DNA from: Candidatus Xianfuyuplasma coldseepsis
GTDB taxonomy: Bacteria > Bacillota_I > Bacilli_A > Izemoplasmatales > Izemoplasmataceae
Length of the DNA: 64,000 nt
Assembly: GCF_014023125.1 (NCBI RefSeq)
Contig: NZ_CP048914.1
Span: 124,001 to 188,000 of the forward strand
Direction: 5' to 3'
The translations under genes were made by a program, and so were the position numbers. Shown here piece after piece: positions 42,930-52,872 of the stretch; within the stretch, counting starts at the first letter, position 1, and each line of letters opens with the position of its first letter. A model generated the notes under the pieces. It saw only the letters and a list, made by a program, of their open reading frames with translations, ran no database searches and was not told the DNA's origin.

Positions 42930-43176
42930 TATAACCACCTCGTTTTAAGGCTGTGATGACGCGACTGCGAATCGTATAGTCCAGGGCTCCCTTATCAAAG
43001 CATTCTACTTTCATATCCGTGATGTTATGTTCCTGTAAAACCGTTGAAATCACCGCGTATATCTGATCACCAAACTGATCGAAAACAATGCTTTCGATTT
43101 GGATTTGTATTCCTTCACTAGGAGATACGTGTATACGGCAATCACTGGACTCGGTTGTTCCGGCAGTATGAATCAT
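42922..43176 (-). CDS. citD: Citrate/citramalate lyase acyl carrier protein
   Basis: The 84-residue gamma subunit carries the phosphoribosyl-dephospho-CoA arm. GTTESSDCRI near the N-terminus contains the serine that bears it, and KGALDYTIRSRVITALKR is the conserved C-terminal part. ATG follows GGGTG, five bases past the methylaspartate ammonia-lyase stop. Confidence 0.94.
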   Translation of the reverse strand: MIHTAGTTESSDCRIHVSPSEGIQIQIESIVFDQFGDQIYAVISTVLQEHNITDMKVECFDKGALDYTIRSRVITALKRGGYIE

Positions 43177-43180
43177 GATA

Positions 43181-44425
43181 TCACCCTTTGTGTTGAATTC
43201 GTGCTAGAGTACGATTCATGAAGTTATTCACAATCATAATTCCCTCATCGGTTCCCATACCTGGTTTGGCTAAGCACTGTGTTGCGTCACAGGCAATGGC
43301 AATAGCAGTCGTCACTTCAGCACTAATATTGGTTTCATTGCAGGTCCCACCACTATACGCACCAATGCCTTTGTCCTTGCAGTAGAGTAACGCTTCAATA
43401 ATATTGTTGACACCGCCTAAATCCGGTGTTTTTACTTGCAACATATGACCCGCTTGATGATCGGCAAAATACTTGACATCATCCAGGGTATTACACCATT
43501 CATCCGCGACGATTTCTATCGAGCGATGATCGGCATTGATCCGTTTTGTGAGTGCCTGAAGATGCATCATTGTCTCGTGCCGGTTTCCTGCATCTACAGG
43601 TCCTTCAATCCGCAACGTAAACGGGGATGCAATTGCTTCTAACTCACATAAGTACTGATACATTTGATCGATGTCATTATCAAAAATAATCCCAATTGTT
43701 CCATATACATCAATGTGAAAGATGGGGTGGTAATCATCCCGCGTCCGTAGTTGTAGGACGCGTCCGCGTAACCAAGACACATACTCTTGCAAAATTTCAC
43801 CGTGATGACCTAACTTAGTATCAATATTGTTGATTAATGCATGTGGCATTACATCGACTTCTTTGATAATCATCTTATCCACATTGGTGTAACGGTCATC
43901 TCCGGTTTGCGCAAATAACGGGATGCGACGATAGATTGTATCTTGTATATTGTACTCGTTACGGACAACTTCACTCATGGTGCAGTGTTGTGCTTTCGCT
44001 GTTGCATCGAGTAGTGCTTGAGTAATACCATAGCGTAATGCCGTATGAAGTTGCCGTCCATCGATGATGAGACGATCGATTTGCTCCGCGATGGGACGAA
44101 AAGATTCAACTTGTAATCCAATCAGTAATGGCGCAATATGTGTTGTAATAATCTCTTTTGCCTCAGACGCAATAAATAAGGGATCGCGTCCTCCAGCTCC
44201 ACTGTATTGTACGGCAGCAGCATCACCGTATGCTATCTGGCCATCATCCAACACCAACATGATACTAAGGGCTTCCCCTTTTTGACGAATGTGTTCAAAC
44301 TTATCGGTTTCAGGATCTCCCAAATAGGTGAATCCATCTTGGATGGCACCGTGTTTGATTGCTTGTTGATCGTCGAAATAAAATCCGGTTAAACTTTCAC
44401 TGCAAATGATGTCGATGATTTTCAC
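43181..44425 (-). CDS. mal: Methylaspartate ammonia-lyase
   Basis: Eliminates ammonia from 3-methylaspartate to give mesaconate, second step of glutamate fermentation. The 414-residue enolase-superfamily protein has family segments [29 protein letters not shown] and [17 protein letters not shown]; the latter contains the catalytic lysine region. Start GTG at 44423-44425 is behind AAGGAG and overlaps the glmE stop (GTGA). Confidence 0.95.
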   Translation of the reverse strand: MKIIDIICSESLTGFYFDDQQAIKHGAIQDGFTYLGDPETDKFEHIRQKGEALSIMLVLDDGQIAYGDAAAVQYSGAGGRDPLFIASEAKEIITTHIAPLLIGLQVESFRPIAEQIDRLIIDGRQLHTALRYGITQALLDATAKAQHCTMSEVVRNEYNIQDTIYRRIPLFAQTGDDRYTNVDKMIIKEVDVMPHALINNIDTKLGHHGEILQEYVSWLRGRVLQLRTRDDYHPIFHIDVYGTIGIIFDNDIDQMYQYLCELEAIASPFTLRIEGPVDAGNRHETMMHLQALTKRINADHRSIEIVADEWCNTLDDVKYFADHQAGHMLQVKTPDLGGVNNIIEALLYCKDKGIGAYSGGTCNETNISAEVTTAIAIACDATQCLAKPGMGTDEGIMIVNNFMNRTLARIQHKG

Positions 44426-45885
44426 TGTTCTTCTCCTTGAAATCCAACCAAATGTCCATCGCTGACAGCATAAATGTCGTCGATGACCATTTGGATACTA
44501 AATTCACGATGTTGTTTGTTGGCACGTTCTTGTAGTTTCTGATGATGAAATGTTTTGATGTCATCGTTGAATGCGAGATTACCAAACTCCAAAATTCGAA
44601 TTTTTCCCTCAATATCACGAGCCGGTAATACTTTTCCATGATTGAGTTCGCTAGGAGCAAACGGTATATCAAGGATTCCTCGTTTAAAAGCATTGACAAC
44701 GCCTTGAGCCACATCGCCTTTTCCCGCTTCGACCACAGCATGAAGTAAGGCATCGACTTCGCGTTTTATTTGATTGATTTCCATGTCTAATTCGGCACTA
44801 TTTGGAACTTGTTGATCTTTTAACAAATGTGTCAAATAGCGCGACGTACGAAGCGCATTGGCATTGGCTTCTTTTGTCGGAACCCCATACGATTCATGTG
44901 TTGTTTTGGTAATCATTTTCGTTGCTTTCCCTAACGCAGCAACGGTACTGGCATACCCAATCAACGCCATGGCTTCACTCTCATTTGCTGGGAAACCACC
45001 CATCCATTGATGGAAGACCGTGGTCACAAAGACATCGTTATAGCCAAAGAGCTTTAAATAATGGTTGGTTTGTTCTTCTAAGCTACGTAAGGCGGCAATA
45101 TCTTGGATCATATTCCCTCCTTGGCCATAGCCGACGGTAATATTTTTTACACCTTGTTCGGCTGCTAATAGTGCTTCGATAATCGCAACTGTATTCCCAA
45201 TTGATGGGGGTACGAGGGTTCCGGTTAAGGGACCAAACGGTTCACGGTTCAACTCAACACCATGTTCTTGGTAATAGCCAACCAAGCGGTCACAATATTG
45301 CCAGTAACGCAGGGTATCTTCTAAACTGATGTTTTTCGCATAGGGAATGTTGTAACTGATGCCGCCACCTTCATTGGATGTCCAGCCAGAGGCGTGAATA
45401 ATTTCACTTAGTAGCCGGGCATCGGGTGTTCCATGGCGAGCTTGAAGAGGTACATTGATACTATCAAGTACCTTTGTACATCCATCAACGCCATAGTTTA
45501 CGGCGGGAAAACCATTTAATAAACTACGACCTTGTTTTTCGGATTCTTTGATACCGTCCTCAGCATTATTATATCGATTGTGACGTGTATACGAATCAAT
45601 TGTCGAGGGTAACACGTCCGCTTTTCCTTCATTTTGTAAGTATTGTAATAGTTCTATATGTTTATCAATCGGGGCCATACCAGCACGTGGTTGAACCAAG
45701 GTAATACCACGTTTTTTTGCTTGTCGTAAGACATGCGAAAACTGTTTTTCCTGTGGTACTTGTTTTAGTTTTTCAACAGCCTTTTTCAAATCCAAATCCG
45801 GATGATTCCCAGTTGGCCAAGCACGTAAAACGTCCTGTCGAATCGACAGGAATTCTGCTTCGGTTAATCGTTTGTTTGTAATCAT
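44422..45885 (-). CDS. glmE: Glutamate mutase, epsilon (catalytic) subunit
   Basis: Adenosylcobalamin-dependent enzyme turning L-glutamate into L-threo-3-methylaspartate. The 487-residue barrel subunit shows [30 protein letters not shown] and [14 protein letters not shown], which contain substrate-binding arginines. ATG follows GAGGCG, 11 bases after glmL. It works with the B12-binding GlmS encoded two genes upstream. Confidence 0.96.
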   Translation of the reverse strand: MITNKRLTEAEFLSIRQDVLRAWPTGNHPDLDLKKAVEKLKQVPQEKQFSHVLRQAKKRGITLVQPRAGMAPIDKHIELLQYLQNEGKADVLPSTIDSYTRHNRYNNAEDGIKESEKQGRSLLNGFPAVNYGVDGCTKVLDSINVPLQARHGTPDARLLSEIIHASGWTSNEGGGISYNIPYAKNISLEDTLRYWQYCDRLVGYYQEHGVELNREPFGPLTGTLVPPSIGNTVAIIEALLAAEQGVKNITVGYGQGGNMIQDIAALRSLEEQTNHYLKLFGYNDVFVTTVFHQWMGGFPANESEAMALIGYASTVAALGKATKMITKTTHESYGVPTKEANANALRTSRYLTHLLKDQQVPNSAELDMEINQIKREVDALLHAVVEAGKGDVAQGVVNAFKRGILDIPFAPSELNHGKVLPARDIEGKIRILEFGNLAFNDDIKTFHHQKLQERANKQHREFSIQMVIDDIYAVSDGHLVGFQGEEQ

Positions 45886-45895
45886 GGTATCGCCT

Positions 45896-47284
45896 CTACA
45901 TTAAGTATTGTTTAAGCAGCTTCAGTGCTACCTTAGGGTATTTCTGACTTAATAATCCCATTGCTGACATGATGTAGCTCTTGTCGATTAAAATCGATGG
46001 ATTTGTCGGTCGTAATTCTAAGGCTTTGTTCGATTTTTTGTTCACTTGCTTTAAGATTTTTTTCGCTTCTTTATTGTTGATTAATACACCACCTGTACCA
46101 ATGACATATTGAATTCCAGTCAGGTCTTTCCCGGTTTGGTAATACATGTCACCTAAGGGAGTGTGTACGACTTCAACGTGACCAACGTGACGACTCATCG
46201 ACACATCACAACAGATTTTTGCAATCGCTTTGTCAAATTCTTCTTCATCTTTGGTTTTGGGGATAAAGTCGACGTGACTACTGCGACGATTGAGTGATTT
46301 TTCAATATTGTGATTACAGGTGTCATCCTCTTCAAAGTAGCGCTTAAATTCATAATCAGAGACCAAACTCAGTAAGGCGTTTGCACTGTAGCGCATCCCG
46401 AGATCACCTTCAACGGTACGTTTTGCGAAGGGTTCTTCTAGTCCTTTTAAAATGACTTCAGTTCGTTTGGGGAATCCTTCCCCAATGGTATGGACATCGG
46501 TGGTTGCACCACCAATGTCAATCACGATTAGTTCTCCATATCCTGCTTCGTCTTCATAGCCTTTACTTAAGAGTTCTGCAGCAAGTAATACGGCTTCAGG
46601 GGTAGGCATGATAATCTCCCCGATCCGTTCTTCGGCTTTTTTAATACCTTTGGCTTCAATGATTTTATCGATGAAGATTTTACGGATTGCGTGTTTAGCT
46701 TCACTAACATCGAGTTTTTTTAGTTGTGGCATAACGTTGTTGACGAAGTAGTATTCGATATTGGATTCTTGGAATTGTTCCTCGATTTCATCATAGGCAT
46801 CCTTATTCCCAGCAACAATCACCGGAACGCGAATGCCGAATTGTTTGATTTTCCTAGCGTTATGAAGGATGCATTCCTTGTTCCCACCATTGGTTCCACC
46901 GGCGAGTAAAACAATATCAATGTCCGCATCTTTCAGTTCTTGTGCTTCTTTGTTGGTCATATGGTGTGAATAGACTTTGGTAACAATGGCTCCCGCACCC
47001 AGACAAGCGCGTTTGGCGGCTTCCACGGTTAACTCTTCGACGAGACCAATTGCGGCCATTTTCAATCCACCTGCGGCACTACTACATGCAGAAATACCAG
47101 AGATGTGTTTAATCTCTGGGTGATCACTGATGAGGTATTTAAAGGCTTTGTCATAGCCATCTAAAACATCGGTTTCCACGGTTGTTGGTGCTTTCGCTGT
47201 CCCGATGATGTATTCGTTCTCTAAATCGACGCAGGTGAGTTTGGTGTAGGTTGATCCGAAATCTACTAGGAGATAAGGATTCAT
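45896..47284 (-). CDS. glmL: GlmL, glutamate mutase accessory/reactivating protein
   Basis: ASKHA-fold ATPase-like protein thought to maintain or reactivate B12-dependent glutamate mutase. The 462-residue protein starts with [14 protein letters not shown], the phosphate-1 loop, and has [13 protein letters not shown]-like sequence ([14 protein letters not shown]) and [12 protein letters not shown]. It overlaps glmS by four bases (ATGA) and lies between the two mutase subunit genes, as in clostridia. Confidence 0.94.
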   Translation of the reverse strand: MNPYLLVDFGSTYTKLTCVDLENEYIIGTAKAPTTVETDVLDGYDKAFKYLISDHPEIKHISGISACSSAAGGLKMAAIGLVEELTVEAAKRACLGAGAIVTKVYSHHMTNKEAQELKDADIDIVLLAGGTNGGNKECILHNARKIKQFGIRVPVIVAGNKDAYDEIEEQFQESNIEYYFVNNVMPQLKKLDVSEAKHAIRKIFIDKIIEAKGIKKAEERIGEIIMPTPEAVLLAAELLSKGYEDEAGYGELIVIDIGGATTDVHTIGEGFPKRTEVILKGLEEPFAKRTVEGDLGMRYSANALLSLVSDYEFKRYFEEDDTCNHNIEKSLNRRSSHVDFIPKTKDEEEFDKAIAKICCDVSMSRHVGHVEVVHTPLGDMYYQTGKDLTGIQYVIGTGGVLINNKEAKKILKQVNKKSNKALELRPTNPSILIDKSYIMSAMGLLSQKYPKVALKLLKQYLM

Positions 47285-47688
47285 TGAACCATCAGATCGT
47301 GACGTAAGTCCTTCAGGGCGTCTTCGATCTTTTGCCCTGGTGCATACACACGATCAAATCCCATGTCCTTAAAGCGTTTTTCGACTTCTGTGAAGTCTTG
47401 TTTCCCCACCACAATGTTTCCACCTACGTACAGTTTTACGTGGTCTAACCCAGCTTCCACGCATTTCTCTTTGAAATATCGACAGTCCATTTCACCATGG
47501 CCATATAGACTCGATACCAAGATTGCTTTGGCATCGGTTTCAATGGCGGCATTAATAAAATCTTCTTGACTCGACAACACACCAATGTTAACAACATTGA
47601 ATCCATTTTCACTGAGTACATAGTCAATGATTTTATTACCGACGGCATGGACGTCTGCTCCGATGACACCTATTACGACTGTATTCAT
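47281..47688 (-). CDS. glmS: Glutamate mutase, sigma (B12-binding) subunit
   Basis: Small cobalamin-binding subunit, 135 residues. The N-terminal stretch [16 protein letters not shown] contains the DxHxxG motif whose histidine coordinates cobalt, and [11 protein letters not shown] and YVGGNIVVG are later loop motifs. ATG at 47686-47688 is behind GGAGGAG; an upstream in-frame methionine is inside the leader ORF region and is unlikely. No cobalamin riboswitch was recognised in the leader. Confidence 0.95.
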   Translation of the reverse strand: MNTVVIGVIGADVHAVGNKIIDYVLSENGFNVVNIGVLSSQEDFINAAIETDAKAILVSSLYGHGEMDCRYFKEKCVEAGLDHVKLYVGGNIVVGKQDFTEVEKRFKDMGFDRVYAPGQKIEDALKDLRHDLMVQ

Positions 47689-47710
47689 CGATACTCCTCC
47701 TATAATAACA

Positions 47711-47744
47711 AAAGGACAGTCTCTAAAAAGAGTGCTATCCTTTG
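47711..47744 (-). terminator. Leader hairpin before glmS, possible attenuator
   Basis: AAAGGATAGCACTCT pairs imperfectly with AGAGACTGTCCTTT on the minus strand and is followed by TTTTGTTATTATA. It lies between the leader ORF stop (inside the stem) and the glmS ribosome site. Confidence 0.6.
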
Positions 47745-47836
47745 ATTTTTTCGTCACGAATAAACAGTGGTCGTTTTTCTGATAAAACGGCTGGTTTTCG
47801 AACTATTTTTCCGTTCATTTGACTGTTTGGAATCAT
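47735..47836 (-). CDS. 33-residue leader ORF upstream of glmS
   Basis: ATG at 47834-47836 with GAGG nine bases upstream opens a 33-codon frame ending in TAG at 47735-47737. The predicted peptide begins [18 protein letters not shown] and is rich in Lys and Arg (9 of 33). Its stop codon is in the stem of the hairpin before glmS. It could be a real small protein of the glutamate operon or a regulatory leader peptide; conservation would decide. I do not recognise it. Confidence 0.45.
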   Translation of the reverse strand: MIPNSQMNGKIVRKPAVLSEKRPLFIRDEKIKG

Positions 47837-47885
47837 GTCTCGATACCTCTATTTATTCAGAGTTAGTCTGTAAAACATTATATAT

Positions 47886-47944
47886 ATTATACTAGTATGT
47901 TGTATAAATCAAGTGTTTTTGTGTTTTTTTTGTAAGCGTTTGTA
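47886..47944 (-). promoter_or_regulatory. Promoter and cre-like site of the glutamate-fermentation operon
   Basis: On the minus strand TATAAT (47886-47891) lies 15 bases after TTGATT (47907-47912), a somewhat short spacing. Upstream, TTGTAAGCGTTTGTA on plus (47930-47944) fits the CcpA cre consensus except T for C at position 14, the same deviation as the site before the vor operon. Upstream cre sites often activate. I see nothing else in the AT-rich stretch from 47945 to 48023. Confidence 0.5.
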
Positions 47945-48023
47945 TAAATGACTTGTTTTTCATCATATTTTTCAATTTTCATTCATTTTCATGCGTAATG
48001 GTCAAATGAAAATATTTTCAAAG

Positions 48024-48049
48024 AAAAAAAGCACAATTTGTGCTTTATC
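48024..48049 (-). terminator. Rho-independent terminator of the metK-lemA operon
   Basis: AAAGCACAAATTGTGCTTT followed by a T run on the minus strand, overlapping the LemA-like stop codon. Confidence 0.88.
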
Positions 48050-48524
48050 CAAAATATTCTTTTAGTTCAAGGTTCATCCGTAGGGCAAGATATCTCGTTG
48101 GAAAGACACTGATGGTTTGATTGTAGATCAGAACTTTCGAGTTGTATATCCGCCGGATTTTTTGAAGGTTGTCGTATTCCTCTTTCATAATGATGTATTC
48201 TGGTTCATCGTGTTCGTCCACTTCATCATAGAGGAGATTGATCGAGTTATATAAATCTTGGCGCGTATTTAAAAGCAACGAGCGAATTCGCTTTTTTCGA
48301 TAACGTCGAACCATGCGGACACATTCGAGATTGTCCTCGGTCTTGACAAGATCAAGATGTTCATAAAACAAGCGATGCACTTTTTCTAGTTGACGATAGA
48401 ATGCCACTTCATCTTTCGTTACTTCATTCCATAATCGAAGTAATCGCTTGCGTTGATAGACGATGATGACCCACACAATTGCTGCGAGTACAACGATGAT
48501 GAGTAAATCCCATAACCAGTTCAT
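48045..48524 (-). CDS. LemA-like membrane protein
   Basis: A 159-residue protein with one N-terminal membrane helix (about 5-25) and a long helical cytoplasmic or external part. The C-terminal RIYNSKVLIYNQTISVFP followed by ELKEYFG resembles the conserved end of LemA proteins (YN..V..YN..I..FP). It is shorter than the usual 180-190 residues. Function of the family is not known. ATG follows GGAGTG, 11 bases after metK. Confidence 0.7.
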   Translation of the reverse strand: MNWLWDLLIIVVLAAIVWVIIVYQRKRLLRLWNEVTKDEVAFYRQLEKVHRLFYEHLDLVKTEDNLECVRMVRRYRKKRIRSLLLNTRQDLYNSINLLYDEVDEHDEPEYIIMKEEYDNLQKIRRIYNSKVLIYNQTISVFPTRYLALRMNLELKEYFG

Positions 48525-48535
48525 CTAATCACTCC

Positions 48536-49687
48536 TTACAAGTATTGTTTCAATGCCTCAACTTTGTCTAATTTTTCCCATGGTAAATCAAGATCAGAAC
48601 GTCCAAAATGTCCATAAGCTGCTGTTTGTTTGTAGATGGGTCGTTTCAGATCCAGTTCTTTAATAATGGCTTTTGGATGGAGGTTAAACTGGTCTTCAAT
48701 CGCTTGGACAATTACCTCATCCGATACATGTCCCGTATTAAATGTTTCGACATAAATATTCATTGGATGGGGGATTCCAATCGCATAGGATACTTGCACT
48801 TCACACTTGTCAGCAAGCCCTGCAGCAACGACATTTTTGGCGACATAACGGGCCGCATAAGCAGCACTTCGATCGACTTTCGATGGATCTTTTCCACTGA
48901 ATGCTCCTCCACCATGGCGGCCAACACCACCATACGTATCGACGATAATCTTCCGTCCGGTTAACCCCGCATCTCCTTGGGGTCCACCAATGACAAAGCT
49001 ACCGGTCGGATTAATGTAGTATTTCGTATGTTCATCGAGTAAATTGGGATCAATAACAGCATCAATAACATGTGTTTTAATATCCGCATGAATCTGCGAT
49101 TGGGCAATCTCTGGAGAATGTTGTGTGGAGATGACAATACTATCAATTCGCTGCGGTTGATTGTCATCATCAAACTCCATTGTCACCTGCGTTTTTCCAT
49201 CCGGACGTAAGTATGCGAGGGTTCCATTTTTACGAACTTCGCTCATTTTCCGAGCGAGTTTATGGGCTAAGTGAATGGTGATTGGCATATATTCATCCGT
49301 CTCATTGGTTGCATATCCAAACATAATCCCTTGGTCGCCAGCACCTTGTTCGTGTTCAAGTGAATCATCCACGCCCATCGCAATATCAGGTGATTGGGGA
49401 TCAATCGCCACCAAAACCGCAAGATTTTCGGAATCAAAACCATATTTCCCTCGATCATACCCGATTTCTTTAACGGTATTACGAACGATTTCTTGAACGT
49501 TGATGTAGGTGGTTGTAGTTATTTCACCACTGACTAGTACTAACCCGGTTGTGACACTGGTTTCGACGGCCACTCGAGCATCGGGATCATCGGTTAATAT
49601 CGCATCTAAAATCGCATCGCTGATTTGATCGCAAATTTTATCAGGATGGCCTTCTGTTACACTTTCGGATGTAAAAAATCGTTTCAT
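48536..49687 (-). CDS. metK: S-adenosylmethionine synthetase
   Basis: Makes SAM from methionine and ATP. The 383-residue protein has the start [32 protein letters not shown] and [19 protein letters not shown], all diagnostic. SAM feeds the radical SAM enzymes in the window (KamA and the TIGR01212 protein) as well as methylation. ATG overlaps the stop of the upstream gene (ATGA). Confidence 0.97.
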   Translation of the reverse strand: MKRFFTSESVTEGHPDKICDQISDAILDAILTDDPDARVAVETSVTTGLVLVSGEITTTTYINVQEIVRNTVKEIGYDRGKYGFDSENLAVLVAIDPQSPDIAMGVDDSLEHEQGAGDQGIMFGYATNETDEYMPITIHLAHKLARKMSEVRKNGTLAYLRPDGKTQVTMEFDDDNQPQRIDSIVISTQHSPEIAQSQIHADIKTHVIDAVIDPNLLDEHTKYYINPTGSFVIGGPQGDAGLTGRKIIVDTYGGVGRHGGGAFSGKDPSKVDRSAAYAARYVAKNVVAAGLADKCEVQVSYAIGIPHPMNIYVETFNTGHVSDEVIVQAIEDQFNLHPKAIIKELDLKRPIYKQTAAYGHFGRSDLDLPWEKLDKVEALKQYL

Positions 49688-51303
49688 TCTGCTTCACCTA
49701 ATTCTGAGTATTTATATTTCTCATAAAACGCTTCAAATTCCATTTGATATTTTAAGAATCGATCCAAAATGTAGGGTTCGAAGTACTCTTTGAACTCTAG
49801 CTGTAGTAAATCGATCGCGCGTTTATGTTTTAATTCACTTTTGTAATTTCTCTCTTGACGTAAGATATCATAAATTTCAGCAAGAAGGATAATCTGTCCT
49901 TCTTGTGAGCGTTGAATCCGTTTCATTTTCTCGACAAGGTTGGGATCCACGGTTTTCTCAAAGTGCATTCGAACAATGTCTTCTGATTTCTGATTGAGTT
50001 GCAATCGTTTGATAACAACACTACCAAGTACCGTTTTTTCACGAATGACACCGTAGTCTTTTTCCGTAAGCGTATCTTTGCCTTCGTATTGTAAGATGGA
50101 CAAATCGGTAACGCGATCAATATGAATCACGGAATAATTATAAATTTCGGAACATACACGTGACGAGAGGCCTAAGATGTTCGCTAGGCGACTTGCCATT
50201 TCCGCAACGCGGTGAACATCGGCTTTGTTCTGATTGATGGTATGCGAGTTAAACACACTGATAACATCAAATACATCCCCGACAACCGCCGTAAAGTCCT
50301 GTTCCATTTCGCGACGTTTTATCATTTCTTCTTTCCGTTTGTTATTCATCATCTGGCCAATCGATACACTGGAGTAAAGGGCAATGTAGAACACCACCAG
50401 CGTTACGGTTCTTAGGACAATGTCAATTGTAATATTGACATTGGTGACAAATAAGTAATCGTATAACTCTTGGAAGCTTGCTGCATGATCGTATAACGGA
50501 TACATGATTAAAATATGGACGATGAACATAAATCCAAAGACCCAGCGGAATAAGATTCGAAGTAAGGTTGCATCTTGATACAAACTAATTACGATCAACG
50601 AGAAATAGATTAATAAATATCCCGCTTGAGATATTGAAATATCAGTAATATAGGTCGTGATCCGCGCGTCATTTCCAAGTTGAACCAAATCGCCGATAAC
50701 GACATTCCCTGCGGACCACCGCAGTTTGATGTAGACCCCAATTGAGGCCATTAATATGTAGACACTACCGATGTACATCGCCATTTGTTGTTTCAGTAAA
50801 GTACGTGGTTTTTCATTGATGATTTTCCGCAAGGTACGTGAAATAATCAACATCAATACGGCAAATGCAGCAATGACGATATAGTTAGGTCGTTGATTAC
50901 CAATAAACCCAAAAAACAGAATGAAAATCGCATTGATGATGAATAAGATTCGGCGATTAACTTTATTCCGTTGGAAAAGGACCGATGTATTGTCCAAGAT
51001 ATCGACATCGGCTTCAAAGTTGAAGAGTTCGATGAATTTTTGAACAACAAATCGATAATATACTTTTATTTTATGGCGTAAGCCAGATGGTTTCTCAACG
51101 ACTTCTGTTTTCGGTTTTTCTTTTTTGTATAATATTTCTACTCGTGAGACCAAGTTTCTAAAGAAGATGGCTACTTTATCGGTAACGGTTAGTTTGTTTG
51201 GATCGATACCCTTGTTTAAATCTTCATAGTACTTCTTCAGTTCTTCGGGTTCAGACGTAGGTTTTTGAAAGAAATCGTCAAGGCGTTTATAGTCCTTAGC
51301 CAT
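49684..51303 (-). CDS. Membrane protein with a degenerate HD-GYP-like C-terminal domain
   Basis: A 539-residue protein. Residues about 115-325 contain six or seven membrane helices; residues about 350-530 read like an HD-GYP phosphodiesterase fold: [49 protein letters not shown] and a [12 protein letters not shown] ending. The metal site is broken: LHDIGK becomes IHIDRV, HHE becomes MHFEK, and GYP is missing. It is therefore unlikely to hydrolyse c-di-nucleotides and may sense or bind instead. ATG at 51301-51303 is used; the GTG three codons upstream is part of the ribosome site. Confidence 0.65.
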   Translation of the reverse strand: MAKDYKRLDDFFQKPTSEPEELKKYYEDLNKGIDPNKLTVTDKVAIFFRNLVSRVEILYKKEKPKTEVVEKPSGLRHKIKVYYRFVVQKFIELFNFEADVDILDNTSVLFQRNKVNRRILFIINAIFILFFGFIGNQRPNYIVIAAFAVLMLIISRTLRKIINEKPRTLLKQQMAMYIGSVYILMASIGVYIKLRWSAGNVVIGDLVQLGNDARITTYITDISISQAGYLLIYFSLIVISLYQDATLLRILFRWVFGFMFIVHILIMYPLYDHAASFQELYDYLFVTNVNITIDIVLRTVTLVVFYIALYSSVSIGQMMNNKRKEEMIKRREMEQDFTAVVGDVFDVISVFNSHTINQNKADVHRVAEMASRLANILGLSSRVCSEIYNYSVIHIDRVTDLSILQYEGKDTLTEKDYGVIREKTVLGSVVIKRLQLNQKSEDIVRMHFEKTVDPNLVEKMKRIQRSQEGQIILLAEIYDILRQERNYKSELKHKRAIDLLQLEFKEYFEPYILDRFLKYQMEFEAFYEKYKYSELGEAE

Positions 51304-51315
51304 GGACCTCACTCC

Positions 51316-51876
51316 CTATACGTCTAAATCGAGTTTGATTTCCTCTACATTGGGATCTTTATGCGCTTCTATTTCATTTAGCATTTGGGCAACACGTGTC
51401 GAGGCTGCTGCTGCAAGAGCACCCACGATATCATCCATAAACGTATGACACATACCACCGTGTTTACCTTCACCGTTCAGACGATCGATAACCAGTGGTT
51501 TGTTGACATCAATATCGCCAAAGTTGGTTTTGCCGATGGTGCCGTACAAACCAGCTAATTCAAGACCAAACAACTCATCGATACCAAACATGCCTAAGTC
51601 GATTTTCAAGATGTCTTGAATCGGACCTTTGAATAAACCAGCATCGGTTAATCGATCAATTTCTGCACCGAGTTGCAAGATGTGGAAAACATCACGTAAA
51701 CTCAAGATTTTTTCCACGCTATCAATGCAATCAGCCATTGAGACTTGATCACTCCATTTTGCCTGTTGACGATACGCCACTTCGGCGATTTCTTCAACGG
51801 TAACGGTACGTTCTTTTAGCGTTTGAATATTTAACTCAAGCATCTCATCACGAGAATATAATCCGGTTGGTTTCAA
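51316..51876 (-). CDS. Phosphatidylglycerophosphatase A family protein (YutG-like)
   Basis: A 186-residue protein matching the PgpA-related family of Bacillota, with LYGTIGKTNFGDID and HTFMDDIVGALAAAASTRVA toward the C-terminus. Known PgpA enzymes dephosphorylate phosphatidylglycerophosphate in phospholipid synthesis; the Bacillus-type members are soluble and their activity is less clear. The start is taken as TTG at 51874-51876, six bases behind AGGTG; ATG two codons upstream directly abuts that ribosome site. Confidence 0.85.
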   Translation of the reverse strand: MKPTGLYSRDEMLELNIQTLKERTVTVEEIAEVAYRQQAKWSDQVSMADCIDSVEKILSLRDVFHILQLGAEIDRLTDAGLFKGPIQDILKIDLGMFGIDELFGLELAGLYGTIGKTNFGDIDVNKPLVIDRLNGEGKHGGMCHTFMDDIVGALAAAASTRVAQMLNEIEAHKDPNVEEIKLDLDV

Positions 51877-51916
51877 TTGCATCACCTCTAATATTATATT
51901 ATACCACAACTGTACA

Positions 51917-52861
51917 TTATTGAAATACTTTGTATAACTTAATCATGTTCCGTCCGGAACCGTTCATGAAGGTCTTTACATCTTGTTTTGTTTTCCCCTC
52001 TAATTGAACGGTAAAGACTTTTATAACACCATCTTCTGCTTTGACACCAAAGTACTCTTTTTGGACTTCGACAATGGTTCCATTCTGATATTGATCAAAG
52101 GTAGTATTCTTTGGATAAGTGCATGGTTGTACCTCAAGGATTTTTAGTCGTTTATTATCAAGGATACTATAGCACTGTGGTTCCGGAGTAAACGCGCGAA
52201 TATGGGCATCAATTTCTTCACACGAACGACCCCAGTTAATGTGTTCCTCATCACGCTTTAAGTTATATGCATACGTGACCAGCGACTCATCTTGCGGCGT
52301 CCGTGAATTGGTTCCCGCTACAATGTCAGGTAACGTATCCATCAATAAATCCCGTCCAAGCACACTCAGTTTTTCAAACAATGTACCAGAGGTATCATAC
52401 GGTTGAATCGTAATCGAACGTTGTGAAATAATATCGCCACTATCCATTTGCTGGGCCATATACATGATCGTGATTCCCGTAGTAACATAGAGCCGCTGAA
52501 TCGCACGTTGGATTGGTGCCCCTCCACGTAACTGGGGAAGCAAACTACCATGGACATTGATGCATCCTAACCGTGGCGCATCCAACACTTCATTCGGAAT
52601 AATTTGGCCGTACGCAGCGGTAATGATCAAGTCTGGTTTGGTGTCTAATATCACGTCAAAATCCTGTTTAATCCGACGTGGTTGAAACACGGGAATCTTG
52701 AGTTCCAATGCTTTTTCTTTGATGGGGCTATAGGTTAAAACTCGTTTCCGACCCACACGTTTATCGGGTTGCGTCACCACCAAGGTGACACCATATTTGT
52801 CGTGTACAGCTTCTAATATCCGTACACTAAACTGTGGTGTTCCCATAAATACAATATTCAT
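51917..52861 (-). CDS. fmt: Methionyl-tRNA formyltransferase
   Basis: Formylates initiator Met-tRNA. The 314-residue protein has FMGTPQFSVRILEAV at the start, the catalytic INVHGSLLPQLRGGAPIQRA and MDSGDI-type QMDSGDIISQ. The C-terminal OB-like domain is complete. ATG follows GGAGG, 11 bases after priA, the usual priA-fmt order. Confidence 0.97.
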   Translation of the reverse strand: MNIVFMGTPQFSVRILEAVHDKYGVTLVVTQPDKRVGRKRVLTYSPIKEKALELKIPVFQPRRIKQDFDVILDTKPDLIITAAYGQIIPNEVLDAPRLGCINVHGSLLPQLRGGAPIQRAIQRLYVTTGITIMYMAQQMDSGDIISQRSITIQPYDTSGTLFEKLSVLGRDLLMDTLPDIVAGTNSRTPQDESLVTYAYNLKRDEEHINWGRSCEEIDAHIRAFTPEPQCYSILDNKRLKILEVQPCTYPKNTTFDQYQNGTIVEVQKEYFGVKAEDGVIKVFTVQLEGKTKQDVKTFMNGSGRNMIKLYKVFQ

Positions 52862-52872
52862 AATACAACCTC

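Noticed and set aside
47701-47880. Cobalamin riboswitch upstream of glmS
   Set aside because: A GACCACTG stretch recalls part of the B12 box, but the remaining conserved elements and the usual 200-base architecture are not present.
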